DNA of 64,000 nucleotides from Liopterus haemorrhoidalis (taxonomy: Eukaryota > Arthropoda > Insecta > Coleoptera > Dytiscidae): positions 206,378,743 to 206,442,742 of the forward strand of contig OZ020611.1 of assembly GCA_963971575.1 (NCBI GenBank). The letters are read 5' to 3'. The translations under genes and the position numbers were made by a program. The notes below the pieces were generated by a model. The model was given only the letters and a program-made list of their open reading frames with translations, ran no database searches and had not been told where the DNA came from. This document shows positions 44,140 to 55,244 of this stretch, piece by piece (the first letter of the stretch is position 1; the number at the start of each line of letters is the position of its first letter).

Positions 44140-44953
44140 TAAAATTCGACATCCTATATTTTCCATTATTTACTGCAAAACAAAATTTTGTCGGTTATTA
44201 ATGTACTTGTTTGGAAATTACATTGCTGTGCACTTGGAATTTGAGAACGTTAAGAGTAAAAATAATAAAAAAAAGCAATTTAAAATATAAATAATTACAT
44301 ATTTTAGACATTTTGACTATAATCCCAACAAAATTGAAATTTTAACTAATTAAAGTAATACCATGTGGAACGATATGCTGTATATTCAACAATTCATTCG
44401 CTACTAAAAAGGCAAAAACATGTCTGCAGCGTAAGAATCAATTTGATCTATACTTTGTGGCGATGTAATGTCTCACAATACTTGCGAATATTGATTTCGA
44501 CGTTTTTATCAGTAATTTCGATGTCAGTGACCGACCAAGCTCTGTACGAAGATTAAAGACAGCCATCATTGCCAGACTGCAAAACATGTATTTCATTGCT
44601 TGCCAGACAACGTAAAAAGACTTTTTTATATACACCGGGTGAATGTTTTTACACCGGAATATAAGAAAATAGCCTTGAAATCTACATTTTTTGCGATGTG
44701 TGCACCCCATATTAACTTTTAAGGATTATAATAGTAACAATGGAAAGCTGTATCAATCATACCTTTATATTTTTTTTTATTCAGGGAAAATCTTTTATAG
44801 ACACCAATCTGGTTGTCGGAATCTCCTTCATTTGGCCTACCAACTAAAAACCCTGCTTGCCTCTTTTTTCCCACCAAGGAACTATCTTGTGATTTTCAGG
44901 GTGATTTTCAGGTGATTTTCATCTTGGAAGGAACAGGCTAGCTCAACCTATCC
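44140..44953. other. Unassigned stretch with an unrecognised open frame
   Basis: A 90-codon minus-strand frame (44438-44710) contains SLAMMAVFNLRTELGRSLTS and FASIVRHYIATKYRSN. I cannot match it to a family. ACACCGGGTGAATG near 44632 could be an element end. 44860-44953 is probably the 3' UTR of the LINE that follows. Confidence 0.3.
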
Positions 44954-45357
44954 TCACATTCCCCTATTCTGTCTTTCTCGCTCGTCTGTCTCCTTCCTCT
45001 TCATGGTGGCTGACAGTATCTGTCGCACCGTTTCCCAGTTTTCCCTGGAGTGCCGCATAACCTGGACCATGTTGTCGAGTGTCAGATTTTCTCCTGTTAT
45101 CGTGTATGCTCGCAATCTTTCTGCTGTCCATCTCCCGCATATGAATAATGTATGTTCGGCTGTGTCGACTGCGCCGCAGTAGGTACAGTCGTCGTCCTGG
45201 TCCTTCCCAATCCTCAGGGTGAAGGACTTAAAAGACCCATTGGCTGTCAGGGCTTGCGTTACATAGTAGTCTATGTTCCTGAACTTGCAGGCCAGCCACT
45301 CTGGTATGTTGGGGATGAGGCTTTTTGTCCACGTATCAATCATACCTAGATACATAA
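44954..45357 (-). pseudogene. R1-like LINE ORF2 C-terminus
   Basis: The open minus-strand frame reads WLACKFRNIDYYVTQALTAN, GSFKSFTLRIGK, then CTYCGAVDTAEHTLFICGRW, a C-x2-C...H-x4-C knuckle, and ends with WETVRQILSATMKRK and a stop. YYLTQxLTGHGxF...CxYC...DTxEHTxFxCxRW is the R1-clade end. It starts at the border of a pogo-like element (45360-46398), which probably split the LINE. Confidence 0.88.
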
Positions 45358-45559
45358 TACCGTATTAGCCCGAATATAACGCGAACCCGAATTTAACGCG
45401 ACACCAAAATTTTTCATGAAGATATTTTGAAAAAAAAAAATTATCCGAAAATCGCATCGGTACCGTTAGAATGCTGCTTTCAGTCTCCCACAAAATGTCA
45501 TCTTCAGACCCATTTAAATTATTTGAAATGCAGCATTTCTTAAAACTATCACTATCGAT

Positions 45560-45725
45560 CAGAGACGGACTTTGGCCTAGGCAGACTAGGCAACTGCCTA
45601 GGGTCCTTATTATTTTTAGGCCCATTAGACGGTTTTATTATGTGCATTCTTTTATGATATTTGGACTAGTAGGGCCCACAATGAGAACCTTGCCTAGGGC
45701 CTCGATTTTCCTTAGTCTGCAACTG
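45560..45725. mobile_element. Short hAT MITE, 166 bp
   Basis: A perfect 8-bp duplication CTATCGAT (45552-45559, 45726-45733) brackets an element starting CAGAGACGGACTTTGGCC and ending CCTTAGTCTGCAACTG. The inverted match is weak beyond the CAG tips, but CCTAGGCAGACTAGGCAACT and TTGCCTAGGGCC give internal symmetry. Confidence 0.75.
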
Positions 45726-45774
45726 CTATCGATTCAGGTTCGATCTTGTACCAGGCGGTCGCAATCCATTCTCC

Positions 45775-46260
45775 TTAAAGTGAGACTGAAGATTTATTTG
45801 TTTTTCCTGTTGTATTCTTGTATTCATTGTTGTAGTCTTTTCGTAAGTTGTCTTTATATGGTTTATTTACCACCACATCCAAGACTTGCACTGAGGTGTC
45901 AAAACACCTGGTATTATCGGAATGAAATACCTGAATTATTTCCTTAACACCTGACGTAAGGTGGTCTCGAAATGCATCAAAGAGGGAGGTTTTGTCAGAG
46001 AACCTGACCGGTTTCCGCATATCACATTTAACCAATCTAATACCAATTTCTCTGTCATCCAACCTTTTTCTTGGCCAGAAAAATTATTCCTGGATGCAGC
46101 TTTTGTTTGGACTTTGCTTTAGGTTTCAATATATCGTATCGTAAGGTTGAAGCTTCTGTCCATCAGCAGTAACGGCAAGCATAACAGTAATTCTGGACTT
46201 ATCGTAACCAGTTGACTTCAATAATTTTCAAAGACCGTTTTTTCACCTTTCTTATAGTGG
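45775..46260 (-). pseudogene. pogo/Tigger transposase fragment (DDE_1)
   Basis: The minus strand has SRITVMLAVTADGQKL-like sequence near 46190-46130, PGIIFLAKKK, then MDDREIGIRLVKCDMRKPVR, SLFDAFRDHLT and VQVLDVVVNKPYKDNLRKDY. These follow the DDE_1 order: RxTVMLAVxADGxKLPP, LxxDxFRxHxT, LQPLDVxxNKPFKxxLR. Frames shift several times. Confidence 0.82.
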
Positions 46261-46421
46261 TGTGGAGGTATAGGCGTACTAATGAGAAGGGTTGTTTATA
46301 ATACATTCTATTGCCTAGACCTCGAATTTAGAGCGAGTCAATTTTTTCACAGAAAATAATTGGTCAAAAATTATCGCGTTATATTCGGGCTAATACGATA
46401 GTATTTTATTTGACATATAGC

Positions 46422-47548
46422 CGGGTGTATTCTGTAAGAAATGCGTTAAAATTAGCCAGGTTAATATTTTTATTTTAACTCAATGTCTAACGTCATTATC
46501 CAAAAATGCTATTCTGTAAGAGCATTTGTTAAGGTAAGCGTTAATACAATATTTGTTAACGCGAGGCGTTAACTCACCTTGTAGAGAGGCTAATATTTAC
46601 TGCACGCGCCTGCGCTGTTACGTTGAATTTTAACAGGAGTATTTATTTAGTCAAATGCCAAGAGAATCTTAACCTAATATTTCGGTGTTGAATTAAATAT
46701 TCAGTGGAGAAATTTATTTTAAAAATGGAACAGAAATGTTTGGTTCCACTACTCATTATAACTGGTTTTCACAGTGTATTAAATAAAAATATAACTTTAT
46801 TCAACTCCTATTTAGTCAGTTTATATACTACATTGTATTATAACAGTTTATCTAATTTTTGAATAAAATGTGAATTATATGTTCATTCTATTTTTAAAAA
46901 GGTGTTCGGTGATATTAGTTATTAAAAATTTAATTGATTTATTACGCTATTTCTACCCTGGAATAAATCTGTTGTGATCGTCATTATCAATCTCATCAAT
47001 TGTTTCTTCAAATAATACACCATTAAAATGTATTGCGATATTTTGAAACACGGTGGAGGCATAAGTGAAGTTTTGTAACTTTCAAATGATTATAATTTTA
47101 AGTTTTGTGTCTCAACAAAAACCAAAACTGCTCTTCAATACTCCATTTACTTTCTTTCTATACAATTACTTGAACTTGCGTCTGGGTTACTTGTATCACA
47201 AAAATTACGAAGCGCCATTCTTAGATCTACTGTAAAGAATTCACTTTAAAAAGTAACAGAAAAAGTTTGAATATTCCTACCGTCTTGTGTTTTATTAATT
47301 TTTTTTTTTTTAAATAACGTGACATTTACTTATTAGGATCAGCCATTTTGGCAAACTAAACACCACGGTTAACTTTTAAAGCCACCGTTTTAGTAGGCGC
47401 TTATTGTTGAACGTTAATATTGTTAACGCGCTATAATTTTAACACTTATATGTTTAGCGTATAGCATTTACGTTAAAAATGGTGTTAAAAAAATTAACGT
47501 CAGTTTCTGGCGTTAAGATTTTAACATCATGCTTAGAGAATAGACCCG
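46422..47548 (-). mobile_element. PIF/Harbinger-like element, non-autonomous remnant
   Basis: CGGGTGTATTCTGTAAG and the complement of the right end CGGGTCTATTCTCTAAG match at 15 of 17 bases, and the TTAACGY-rich subterminal parts are also inverted. The duplication is not clear. Traces of a Harbinger transposase (46955-47345) support the class. Confidence 0.68.
46955..47346 (-). pseudogene. Harbinger transposase terminal traces
   Basis: On the minus strand a possible first exon MADPNK ends at a GTAAAT donor (47346-47329). After unrelated sequence, the frame at 47079-46955 reads FTYASTVFQNIAIHFNGVLF, then EETIDEIDNDDHNRFIPG and a stop. The ASxVxxNIAIHFN pattern is the end of HARBI1-type transposases. 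The catalytic region is absent. Confidence 0.6.
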
Positions 47549-48311
47549 AATGGAAGCTATATTCCACGAGGATCATCCAAGTGAAATATAGCCATTATAT
47601 GCGAATAATATGCAATATTTTATCTACAAATATATAGTTTTATCATTAAAAAATTAGTTAATTTAATTTAAAAACAGTAATTGTGAGTGTCAATTGTCAA
47701 ACTTCAGAACTGACAAGATAGCTTCCGAACCAGCAGCACATTGTAATCTACAACAACGTTTAAAATACTTTTTATTGTTTTATTTATTCTAACTTATAAA
47801 TTATATTCTAGTTATAAATATGCAGACCTGAGGCGCAAATAGTCATCATTGCTGAATGTCAAATATTTTAATTAACTAATTTACTTACTAAATGAAAACT
47901 AAATGTGAAATGTGAATTTTCACACATTTTAGGGTTTTTTGGGTATTTAATAAGTGATAAGAAGGCAACAGAATACTTGATGTCAACAGATTTTTGAGTT
48001 CATTTCATTTTATTATTCGACCACTCACAAATTACAGAAAATCTTCGAATGCTCAACAGTAACACTTGTCACATTGGCAGCGTGATACTACTGACCTAGA
48101 TCACGTGCAGCGGAGGTGTTTGGCTTCCGCGGCAAAATATAGTCCTGTTATACTTCATATTTTTCAATTTCAGAATCGTATTTCTCACTATTAATATTGT
48201 GCTATTTATTTATAAGTATTTCACTATTATAAATTATTTATCCCTCTTTGATACCTTAACTGATCAAGCTCATGAGTGCAAGCTCCTTAAGAACACAACT
48301 CAGATGTTAAA
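47549..48311. other. Unassigned stretch with a family G terminus
   Basis: 47895-47985 contains AAATGTGAATTTTCACACAT and TTTTAGGGTTTTTTGGGTAT followed by AAGAAGGCAACA, a fragment of the family G 3' end (inverted). The rest is unrecognised. Confidence 0.45.
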
Positions 48312-48872
48312 ATTTTTACCGACCGCCAACATATATAAGGGAGGTATTGTGATCATACCGATTTTGACATTTCGAGATTTCGATGGATCTCCACGAATTG
48401 AGGTCCCTACATAACGTTTCGACTATTTTTAGCATGATGTCTGTCAGTCTGTCTGTCCGTCCGTCCGTCCGTCCGTCCGTCTGTCTGTCTGTCTGTCTGT
48501 CCGTCTGTCCGTCTGTCCGTCTGTCCGTCCGTCTGTCCACACGTGCAGAGCAAATTCGGCTGAAAGGATTTTTATGAAACTTCATATTTAAGCTTCTGCC
48601 ATCAATGGCACGAGTTGATCAACTTTTGGTAAAAGTCGGTTGACTAAAAATGGGAGTTCGAAAAAAACTCGTGTCGATTTTAAGATTTTTGTGAATATTT
48701 CACAACAAAAAATATTTCGAAAAAATTTATTGAACAAAAGTTGCTATAAAAGCAATAATTAATAACTTTTATTCGCGACGTTTTTTGATAAAACGAAAAA
48801 TTTCGAATAATTTTTGTAAAATTTTTCGAAATGTTTTTCGAAGTCTCCATTTTCACTTGCCCGACCTTAATA

Positions 48873-50161
48873 CAAGGTGTCTCAAAAGAAATTTTATATT
48901 TAGTGGATCGATTAAAAAAAAAGTAAGCCGTATATAGAAAAAATGTTTATTAATTATTAAAATACACTTTTTGGGGATTTATTTCTTAAAAATAATATCG
49001 TATAAATGTAGACCCTCGCGTTCTCGGCACTCATTTAATCGAACAGTAAAATTACTTATGACGTCTCGGCAGGTGGACTCAGGGATGGCTGCCATTTCGT
49101 GACGGATATTTTCTTTCAAATGCGCCAGTGAAGTCGGTTCATTGGCGTAAACTTTAGATTTAAGATAACCCCATAGGAAAAAGTCCATAGGGGTTAAATC
49201 TGGACTGCGTGGAGGCCAATTTATGTCACCTCTCCGGGAGATCAATTTGCCTGAGAAAATTTCACGAACACGTGGCAGAGACATATTGGACGTGTGTGAA
49301 GTTGCTCCGTCCTGTTGGAACCATGTTCTTTGGTTATAGCCAGGAAAGTTTTGCAGTTCAGGTACCAAGAAGTTGTCTAACATCTCCACATAACGCTCTG
49401 AATTCACTGTAACTGCACGCCCCCTTTCGTCTTCAAAAAAGTAAGGGCCGATAATTCCTCGCGCCGACATCGCAGCCCATACTGGTTTCTGATGTTTGCG
49501 TTTCGGATTCGTTGCACTCCAGTAGCGGCAGTTCTGCTTATTTACGTGGCCATTAAGATGAAAATGAGCTTCATCCGAAAACAAAATGTTGGTAAACGTT
49601 GAAAATCGCTCAATCACTTGATTTACGAAATTAAGCCTCTGACTGGCATCTTGGGGCTTTAATTCTTGCACCAATTGAATTTTGTAGAGGTGCAGCTTTA
49701 GGTCTTTGTGCATAATGCGATGTAATGATGATCTATGCACATTGAAAGCACTTGCGCGCTCCCGAATTGAAAGGTTCGGGTCGTCACGAACAGACTGATT
49801 AACATTCTCCACGTTTTCTACCGTTCTTGATGACCTAGGTCACCCGGATTTTGATTTATCCAGCGTTGTACCAGTGTCTTCAAACTTTTTAACCCAATGT
49901 CGAATGAGAGGAATGCATGGCGCATCATTTAAGTGGCGAAAACCTCGAATACTGCAGAATTTTCTACGCGCTACAGTCGCCGAATCACCGTTTTTGTAAA
50001 ACTCTCGCACGCATAACGCGCGGTCTGCTCTCGAGAAACGCTCCATAGCGACTACATTCCCAAGAGCCAGGCTACCGATTGACATAACCCCCGCGCCCCT
50101 CGGATACGTTGCGTTCACGCAGTAAGCTAAATAAATATAAAATTTCTTTTGAGACACCTTG
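48873..50161 (-). mobile_element. DD41D mariner, second copy, defective
   Basis: Ends and TA flanks (48871-48872, 50162-50163) are as in the copy at 27586-28894, and the sequence is almost the same throughout. It is 1289 bp because of a 21-bp in-frame loss near 49482 (the LHSPKVT stretch). The terminal repeats look intact. Confidence 0.95.
48979..50046 (-). pseudogene. DD41D mariner transposase with stop codon
   Basis: It starts MERFSRADRALCVREFYKNG at 50046. CGA in the intact copy has become TGA at 49842-49840 (after DKSKSG), and seven residues are missing before VWAAMSARGI. The three catalytic Asp (FSDEAHFHL, WFQQDGATSHT, SPDLTPMDFF) are kept. Few other changes separate it from the intact gene, so inactivation is recent. 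Confidence 0.93.
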
Positions 50162-51018
50162 TATATAAGGGGCAAGTATTGTAATCGCGAATATTTTCGA
50201 TGTCGAGATTTTGACTGATGACCACGTTTCATGGTCCAGGGAATCCAAAAAACCTATGTTCGAAGTGCCGTCCGTATGTGTGTGTGTCTGTGTGTGTGTG
50301 TGCCTGTGTGTCTGTGTGTCTGTGTGTCTGTGTGTATACACGATAACTCAAAAACGGTTTACCTTAAAGAGTTCGTTCTGGTACTAAAAAATTCTCCTAA
50401 TAACTGGGAAGAACCCTATTGTTTTTTATTAAAATCCGAAACTGGAAACGGAAGTTATTAAACATTAAAATTTTTAAAAAATCTTAACTAGTAAACCAAG
50501 CCTTGGACAAAAAATTGTATTGGACATAATTTGTTGTATTTTTGAAGATTTGTCTAAATCTTTTTTTAAATTAAAAAAAAATATGTATTTTTTTTATTAT
50601 TATTTTTTTTTATGGGAGGGCAAGTCTAGCGCAGGTCTTCCTCGGCCACTGGTTTCATACTTATACGTAACGTTTCCATGGTCATGATAAATAATATCTC
50701 TTTTAGGCCCGGTATTTCAGTTGCTTCTTAAACTGAAGATTAATAATGTGGAGCTTAACTTTTAAGCTCCACATAAATATCATATCCGTATTTCAGTGCC
50801 AAATTAGAGTGTCACATAGTAAAACTTCAGTTATTTCTTTAATTTAGAAGTTAGTTAGCCATGGTAACAAATGAAATGCGAACATTTGCATTAGCAAATG
50901 TTGCAACATGCTATTATTCTGACATATTCGATTTTGTGACATACTTCAACATATTTTTGACAGTTGTTTATTTATATTGTTGAGATAACGAAGTAATCGT
51001 CGTAAAATTAATCAAAGT

Positions 51019-52159
51019 ATGGATAAGGTAAAATAATGTCAATAATTATAACTATATATTTGCTATATTATTATTAGTTTTTAATTGCAAATTTGAATAG
51101 AGAAAGATATGTAACAATGTATAATATCTAATTAATTTTAGGAAAGAAAACGATCTTGCAATTTTACAACGGATGAAATTGAATTACTCAAAACTCTAGT
51201 AATTAAATATTGGAACGTAATTGAAAATAAAAAATCAGATAAATGCACTTGGAAAGATAAAAATAAGTGTTGGAAGAAAATTGCCGATGAATTTAATGCC
51301 ACTAATTCAAATCCCCAACAATTCAGAACGGTGGACATTTTGCACAGGAAATGGGATAATTTGAAGAAAACTGTAAAAGGAAAAGTATCTAAACTGAAAA
51401 AGCATATAAAGGGCACGGGTGGAGGACCTGCAATGTCCGTTGATCTGTCAAGTACAGACGATGAAATTTTAGCACTATTAAATGTGCAAGCTACTGGAGA
51501 TACAGCTGAATTTGACTGCGACACTGATACTGCTGGTATAAACGACAGTGAATCTTTTCAGTGGAATAATTATACCCCGCAGTTATTAAAAGCTCCAACA
51601 TCTGCAGAATTATTGGTCAGAATGTCAACAAAAGTATATAAATTCACATATTTTAATTGTATATTTATTATAGATCTTAGAACCACTTCCTGATAAGGAC
51701 ACACCTCGTCCTGGCACATCGAGGGAGGACGCGGACCCAACTGCATCACCGTGTTGTAGTATAACTGAGATACCCTTGGCAGAATCTGGTGTTCCTGAAG
51801 AATTAAATTCGGAAGGTGTCAAGAACACAACACAGTGTAATTTTTTTTTGTATAAAAATAATAAATAACATGTAAATAATGTAATATTTATTAATTTAGC
51901 AAAACATAAAAAGCAAACAAGTGGCATGAATAGGCAGCGAAAAACTACACCTGCGACGAGTGGAATGACGAACAGGGTATGGTGCACCGTGGCCGAAAAG
52001 AAAATTGAAATTTATGAACTAAAAGTTCGACAAATGCACGAGGAGCATGAGCTAAATTTATTATTAAGAAGAGAAGAAAGCGAGCAGAAAATGAAATTTG
52101 AAAAAGAAGAGCATGAAATAAGAATGAAAATTTTACAAAAACAATTAAACTTAAAATAA
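51019..52159 (+). CDS. Harbinger Myb/SANT-like accessory protein, four exons, ~307 aa
   Basis: The model joins 51019-51027, 51142-51633, 51674-51836 and 51900-52159. All introns start GT and end AG, phases agree, and the total is 924 nt with a final stop. The N-terminus (ERKRSCNFTTDEIELLKTLV, CTWKDKNKCWKKIADEFNAT, FRTVDILHRKWDNLKKTVKG) is a trihelix/Myb-like DNA-binding domain with spaced Trp residues. An acidic middle follows, and the C-terminus (about the last 60 residues) is a charged coiled coil. In this superfamily such a protein takes the transposase to the nucleus and the element ends. No defect is visible. Splice sites are predictions. Confidence 0.8.
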
Positions 52160-52204
52160 ATAAATAAACAATATTTATTATTTATTGTTTTATTGAATAT
52201 GTTC

Positions 52205-53418
52205 TTACAGGCTTTCGAAATACCTAATATATGCACTTCTTATGGCATTACGTCCATTTCTTATATTTGGTGCATGTGGTACAGAATTAACAAAATTGAT
52301 AGCTTCTTGAAGCTCATTATTTAGTGGTGGAGGCTCTAATTCATTAATAGAAATAGCGATATTATGCAATATAGCAGTTGCTACTATTAATGCCTGAGTT
52401 TTTCGGACATTTAATCTTATTCCAGTACATAAGATAGGAAACCTTCTTTTCCACACCCCGAAGGTTCTCTCAATAGGATTCCTTGTCCTAATTTGTGCTT
52501 CATTAAATAAATTTTCTCCTCGATTATTTACGTTTGGTAATGGTGTTATACAATATTTTGTTAACTGGTAAGCACTGCCCGCAAGCAAAATACAATTTTG
52601 ATATCTATTTCTTTCAAATTCTAACTTTATACTTGAATTTTGAAATATTCTTGAGTCATGAGCCGATCCTGGCCATCTTGCGACTATATTTAAAAATCGC
52701 AAATCAGCTGTGCAAATAGCCTGAACATTAATAGAAAAAAATTGTTTTCTATTTCTATAAATTTCAGATTGCTCTCCTCCTGAAATATTAATATAACAAA
52801 CATTTTATTTATATATTTATATTACTGATTAAGAACTTTCATTACCAGGGGACTGAATTCTGACGTGCGTGCAATCCAGAGCCCCAATGACTTTGGGAAA
52901 TTTTGCAATTGCAAAAAACCTTTTTGAATTATTTTCAATTCATTGTGTGTATATGGAAGACATATAAATCGCGGTCTTAAATTACAAATTGCTTGTAACA
53001 CCCGCCATATATGTTTCCCTGCAGTACTCTTATGTATCCCAATAAAATCTCCTAAAGAAATTAAAAACCCTCCCGTAGCTAAAAAACGAAGAGTTAACAA
53101 CAACATCTGTTGTGGTGTGACAGCACAATTCCTAAAAAAATGTAATACAAATTTAGTTTCTATATATATATAACATATTATTTATTCAAAAACTCACCAT
53201 TTTGTAGGTAGGCGTATCACATCATTTATTAAATTTAATGTCATATTCGATGTTCGTTTAGACATACGAAACCTTTGATAAAATTCGATGTCATCCCACA
53301 TTACAAACTGATCATTACGATTTCTGTATACTCTTTCTTTCCTTCCACCTAATCTCATTACAAAATTTCTTATTTCTTCGTCACTCGACGATTCATATTC
53401 AAAAATATCCACATCCAT
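52205..53418 (-). pseudogene. Harbinger DDE transposase, three exons, one-base frameshift
   Basis: Predicted exons are 53418-53198, 53131-52846 and 52779-52205, with GT/AG borders and matching phases if one base is restored. Exon 1 begins MDVDIFEYESSSDEEIRNFV. Exon 2 has TPQQMLLLTLRFLATGGFL, and in the shifted frame FPKVIGALDCTHVRIQSPG with the first catalytic Asp. Exon 3 has RWPGSAHDSRIF (second Asp) and NPIERTFGVWKRRFP (Glu). The break lies in an A-run at about 52916-52930. Without it the product would be about 360 aa, normal for HARBI1-like enzymes. A sequencing error is possible. Confidence 0.85.
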
Positions 53419-53832
53419 TTTTATCCCTTTTTGTCAAGCAAAATGATAATAAATATTAAATAAGAAATAGGAGTTTTTTATTAACCTAATTTCACAATTT
53501 CACTGACAGTTGTGACTGTATTTTGTTTCATTTGTTTCTGTATCTATCTATCTACCCATGGAAATTAAACTACACATAAATCAGTAAACCATACCCAATG
53601 CATAGTTTAAAGAAAACTAAAGATCAACGATTAAACTACAGTTTAATGACACTGAAATACACTTGATTTCACTTAAACGAAGATCAACGGTTAACTATAG
53701 TTTAAAGTACAACTGAAATACCGGGCCTTAGAAAATATTACGCCAAGTTATTTCTACTCTGCTGCTAGAATGTATCTTATATAAGTACTTTATAATGGCG
53801 GTCGGTCCTGTGGTGGCCATAGCTGATTTTTT

Positions 53833-54135
53833 TATTATATTTTTAATATCAAAAAAAGACATACACTACCTTAGTCATAAATACAAATAATCCATAAACA
53901 TTATTACCCATAATTTAGCCATGAATTAAAAATAAAATGAATTTTGCCAAAAAAACCAAAAACTTCAATATTTTCCAAAACCGAAATCTAATCAAAAATT
54001 CCTCGTACGTTTTGAGTTTACAAAAATAAAAATTTGCTTGTTTATCCTCGCAGTAAGAGATTGCAATTGATAATCCAATCAAAAATTTGAAAAAATATGT
54101 ATTTTTTCATTAATTACATTAATTACATAATAAAA
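53833..54135. other. Unassigned AT-rich stretch
   Basis: No gene or repeat ends recognised. Confidence 0.35.
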
Positions 54136-54367
54136 CAGGGGCGGCGCTAGCGGAGGGTCAGGGAGGCCCGGGCCCCCCTAAAAGTTGCTCTGCCCCCAGT
54201 TGTAGTGTTGCTTGTAAAAAATATATTTTAGAAGTGAGGACCTTTTTTTTAGATCATTACTTGTATTTTCATATGTAAACGATAAAAAAATATTTCCTGG
54301 CCCCCGCAAATTTTACTCAAATTAATTTTGCCCCCCCCCCAGATTTTAACAGCTAGCGCCGCCACTG
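54136..54367. mobile_element. hAT-type MITE carrying one minisatellite unit
   Basis: CAGGGGCGGCGCTAGCG and the right end GCTAGCGCCGCCACTG are inverted complements. The flanks TAATAAAA and GCCTCAAA match at only half the positions, so the duplication is lost. Inside is AGAAGTGAGGACCTTTTTTT followed by AGATCATTACTTGTATTTT, one unit of the minisatellite shared with other hAT elements here. Confidence 0.75.
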
Positions 54368-54858
54368 GCCTCAAACAATATTCCATTCTGCTGTAAAATG
54401 AATGGCGTACTTTTAATAAAATTGTTATAAATTTTAATTCCATTTTTATCAATTATTTTGTGAAGTAAAGTTATGACTTGTTTATCTCGTTGAATCCTTG
54501 AATTAAGAATAAAATTATATTTAGCTTATTTGAAATAAACGAAAAACAATTGTGTGCTCCCATTTAAAATAAAAAATTTGCACAACGTATTTTGCAAACC
54601 ACTTGTCAAAATAAAAAATTGTTCCGCTTGTTGATATTCTCTAATAAAATGGCAATATTTGTTTAATTTAACCAACCTCGTAGCTATTATAGTTCTTGAG
54701 ATAGCAATGATGAACAAGTTAATTTAAACATCGTGTATATTTCCTTTAAAACAAACAAATTATATGAATCTGATTGAAAATTTAAATGATATAACGGGTA
54801 CAAAGAGTTGTTTTTGCCTTTAATTAAATTCTGTCATCAAAGGTTAATTATATATAAA
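54368..54858. other. Unassigned AT-rich stretch
   Basis: Nothing recognised. Confidence 0.35.
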
Positions 54859-55135
54859 AATTACCCTTTGTCCAATATGGGTCAGGTTTATTAAAATATC
54901 TGCTTACAACTAGATACAGTTAAAATTAACTTGTATAACAAATGACAGATACAGACAACAAAACTTGAGAGTTTTTGAGAAACACTTCTTTTTCCAATAT
55001 TTAAATTACCCTTTGTCCAATATGGGTCAGGTTTATTAAAATATCTGATTACAACTAGTTACAGTTAAAATTAACTTGTATAACAAATGACAGATACAAA
55101 CAACAAAACTTGAGAGTTTTTGAGAGACATCCCGT
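54859..55135 (+). repeat. Tandem duplication, 144-bp unit
   Basis: AATTACCCTTTGTCCAATAT opens both units, at 54859 and 55003, and CTTGAGAGTTTTTGAGA closes both. Only a few bases differ. No gene within. Confidence 0.85.
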
Positions 55136-55244
55136 TTTCATAAAAAGGATAAAATTGAAACATTAAATTGCATTCATTGAGTACAAGCCATATTTTTGTA
55201 AGGATAAATATATATATATATTTTTCATGATAGTCGTCCAATGT

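Larger units (their letters stand above)
45360..46398 (-). mobile_element. pogo/Tigger-like element, deleted
   Basis: CCGTATTAGCCCGAATATAA and the right end TTATATTCGGGCTAATACGA are inverted complements, with TA at 45358-45359 and 46399-46400. A transposase remnant lies on the minus strand. A hAT MITE (45560-45725) has entered it. Confidence 0.88.
48856..50660 (+). repeat. Repeat family R-B inside R-A
   Basis: CACTTGCCCGACCTTAATA is continued, after the mariner, by TATAAGGGGCAAGTATTGTA, TGATGACCACGTTTCATGGT and a (TGTGTGTC)n tract (50275-50335), then CACGATAACTCAAAAACGGT, ending near TCTTCCTCGGCCACTGG. The ends CACTTGCCCGAC and, complemented, CAGTGGCCGAGG are weakly inverted. The layout resembles R-A and G. 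Non-coding. Limits are inferred from the R-A gap. Confidence 0.6.
50706..53727. mobile_element. PIF/Harbinger transposon, 3.0 kb, two genes
   Basis: GGCCCGGTATTTCAGTTG and the right end CAACTGAAATACCGGGCC are inverted complements. TTA lies at 50703-50705 and 53728-53730. The element inserted into a repeat R-A copy whose halves rejoin across it. It holds a Myb/MADF-like gene on the plus strand and a DDE transposase gene on the minus strand, arranged tail to tail, the normal autonomous layout. Confidence 0.96.
48312..53832 (+). repeat. Repeat family R-A, copy 2, split by two insertions
   Basis: The left part 48312-48855 begins TTTTTACCGACCGCCAACAT and includes the (GTCTG/GTCCG)n tract. Sequence resumes at about 50661 with TTTCATACTTATACGTAACG, and again at 53728 with TTAGAAAATATTACGCCAAG, ending GGCGGTCGGTCCTGTGGTGG, then CATAGCTGATTTTT. 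The order matches the unbroken copies at 32416 and 55245. The insertions are R-B with its mariner (48856-50660) and a Harbinger (50706-53727). Confidence 0.88.

Noticed and set aside
48383..48577. Protein rich in SVCLSV repeats
   Set aside because: This is a translation of the (GTCTG/GTCCG)n microsatellite in repeat R-A; the same applies to frames at 32410-32679 and 50231-50461.
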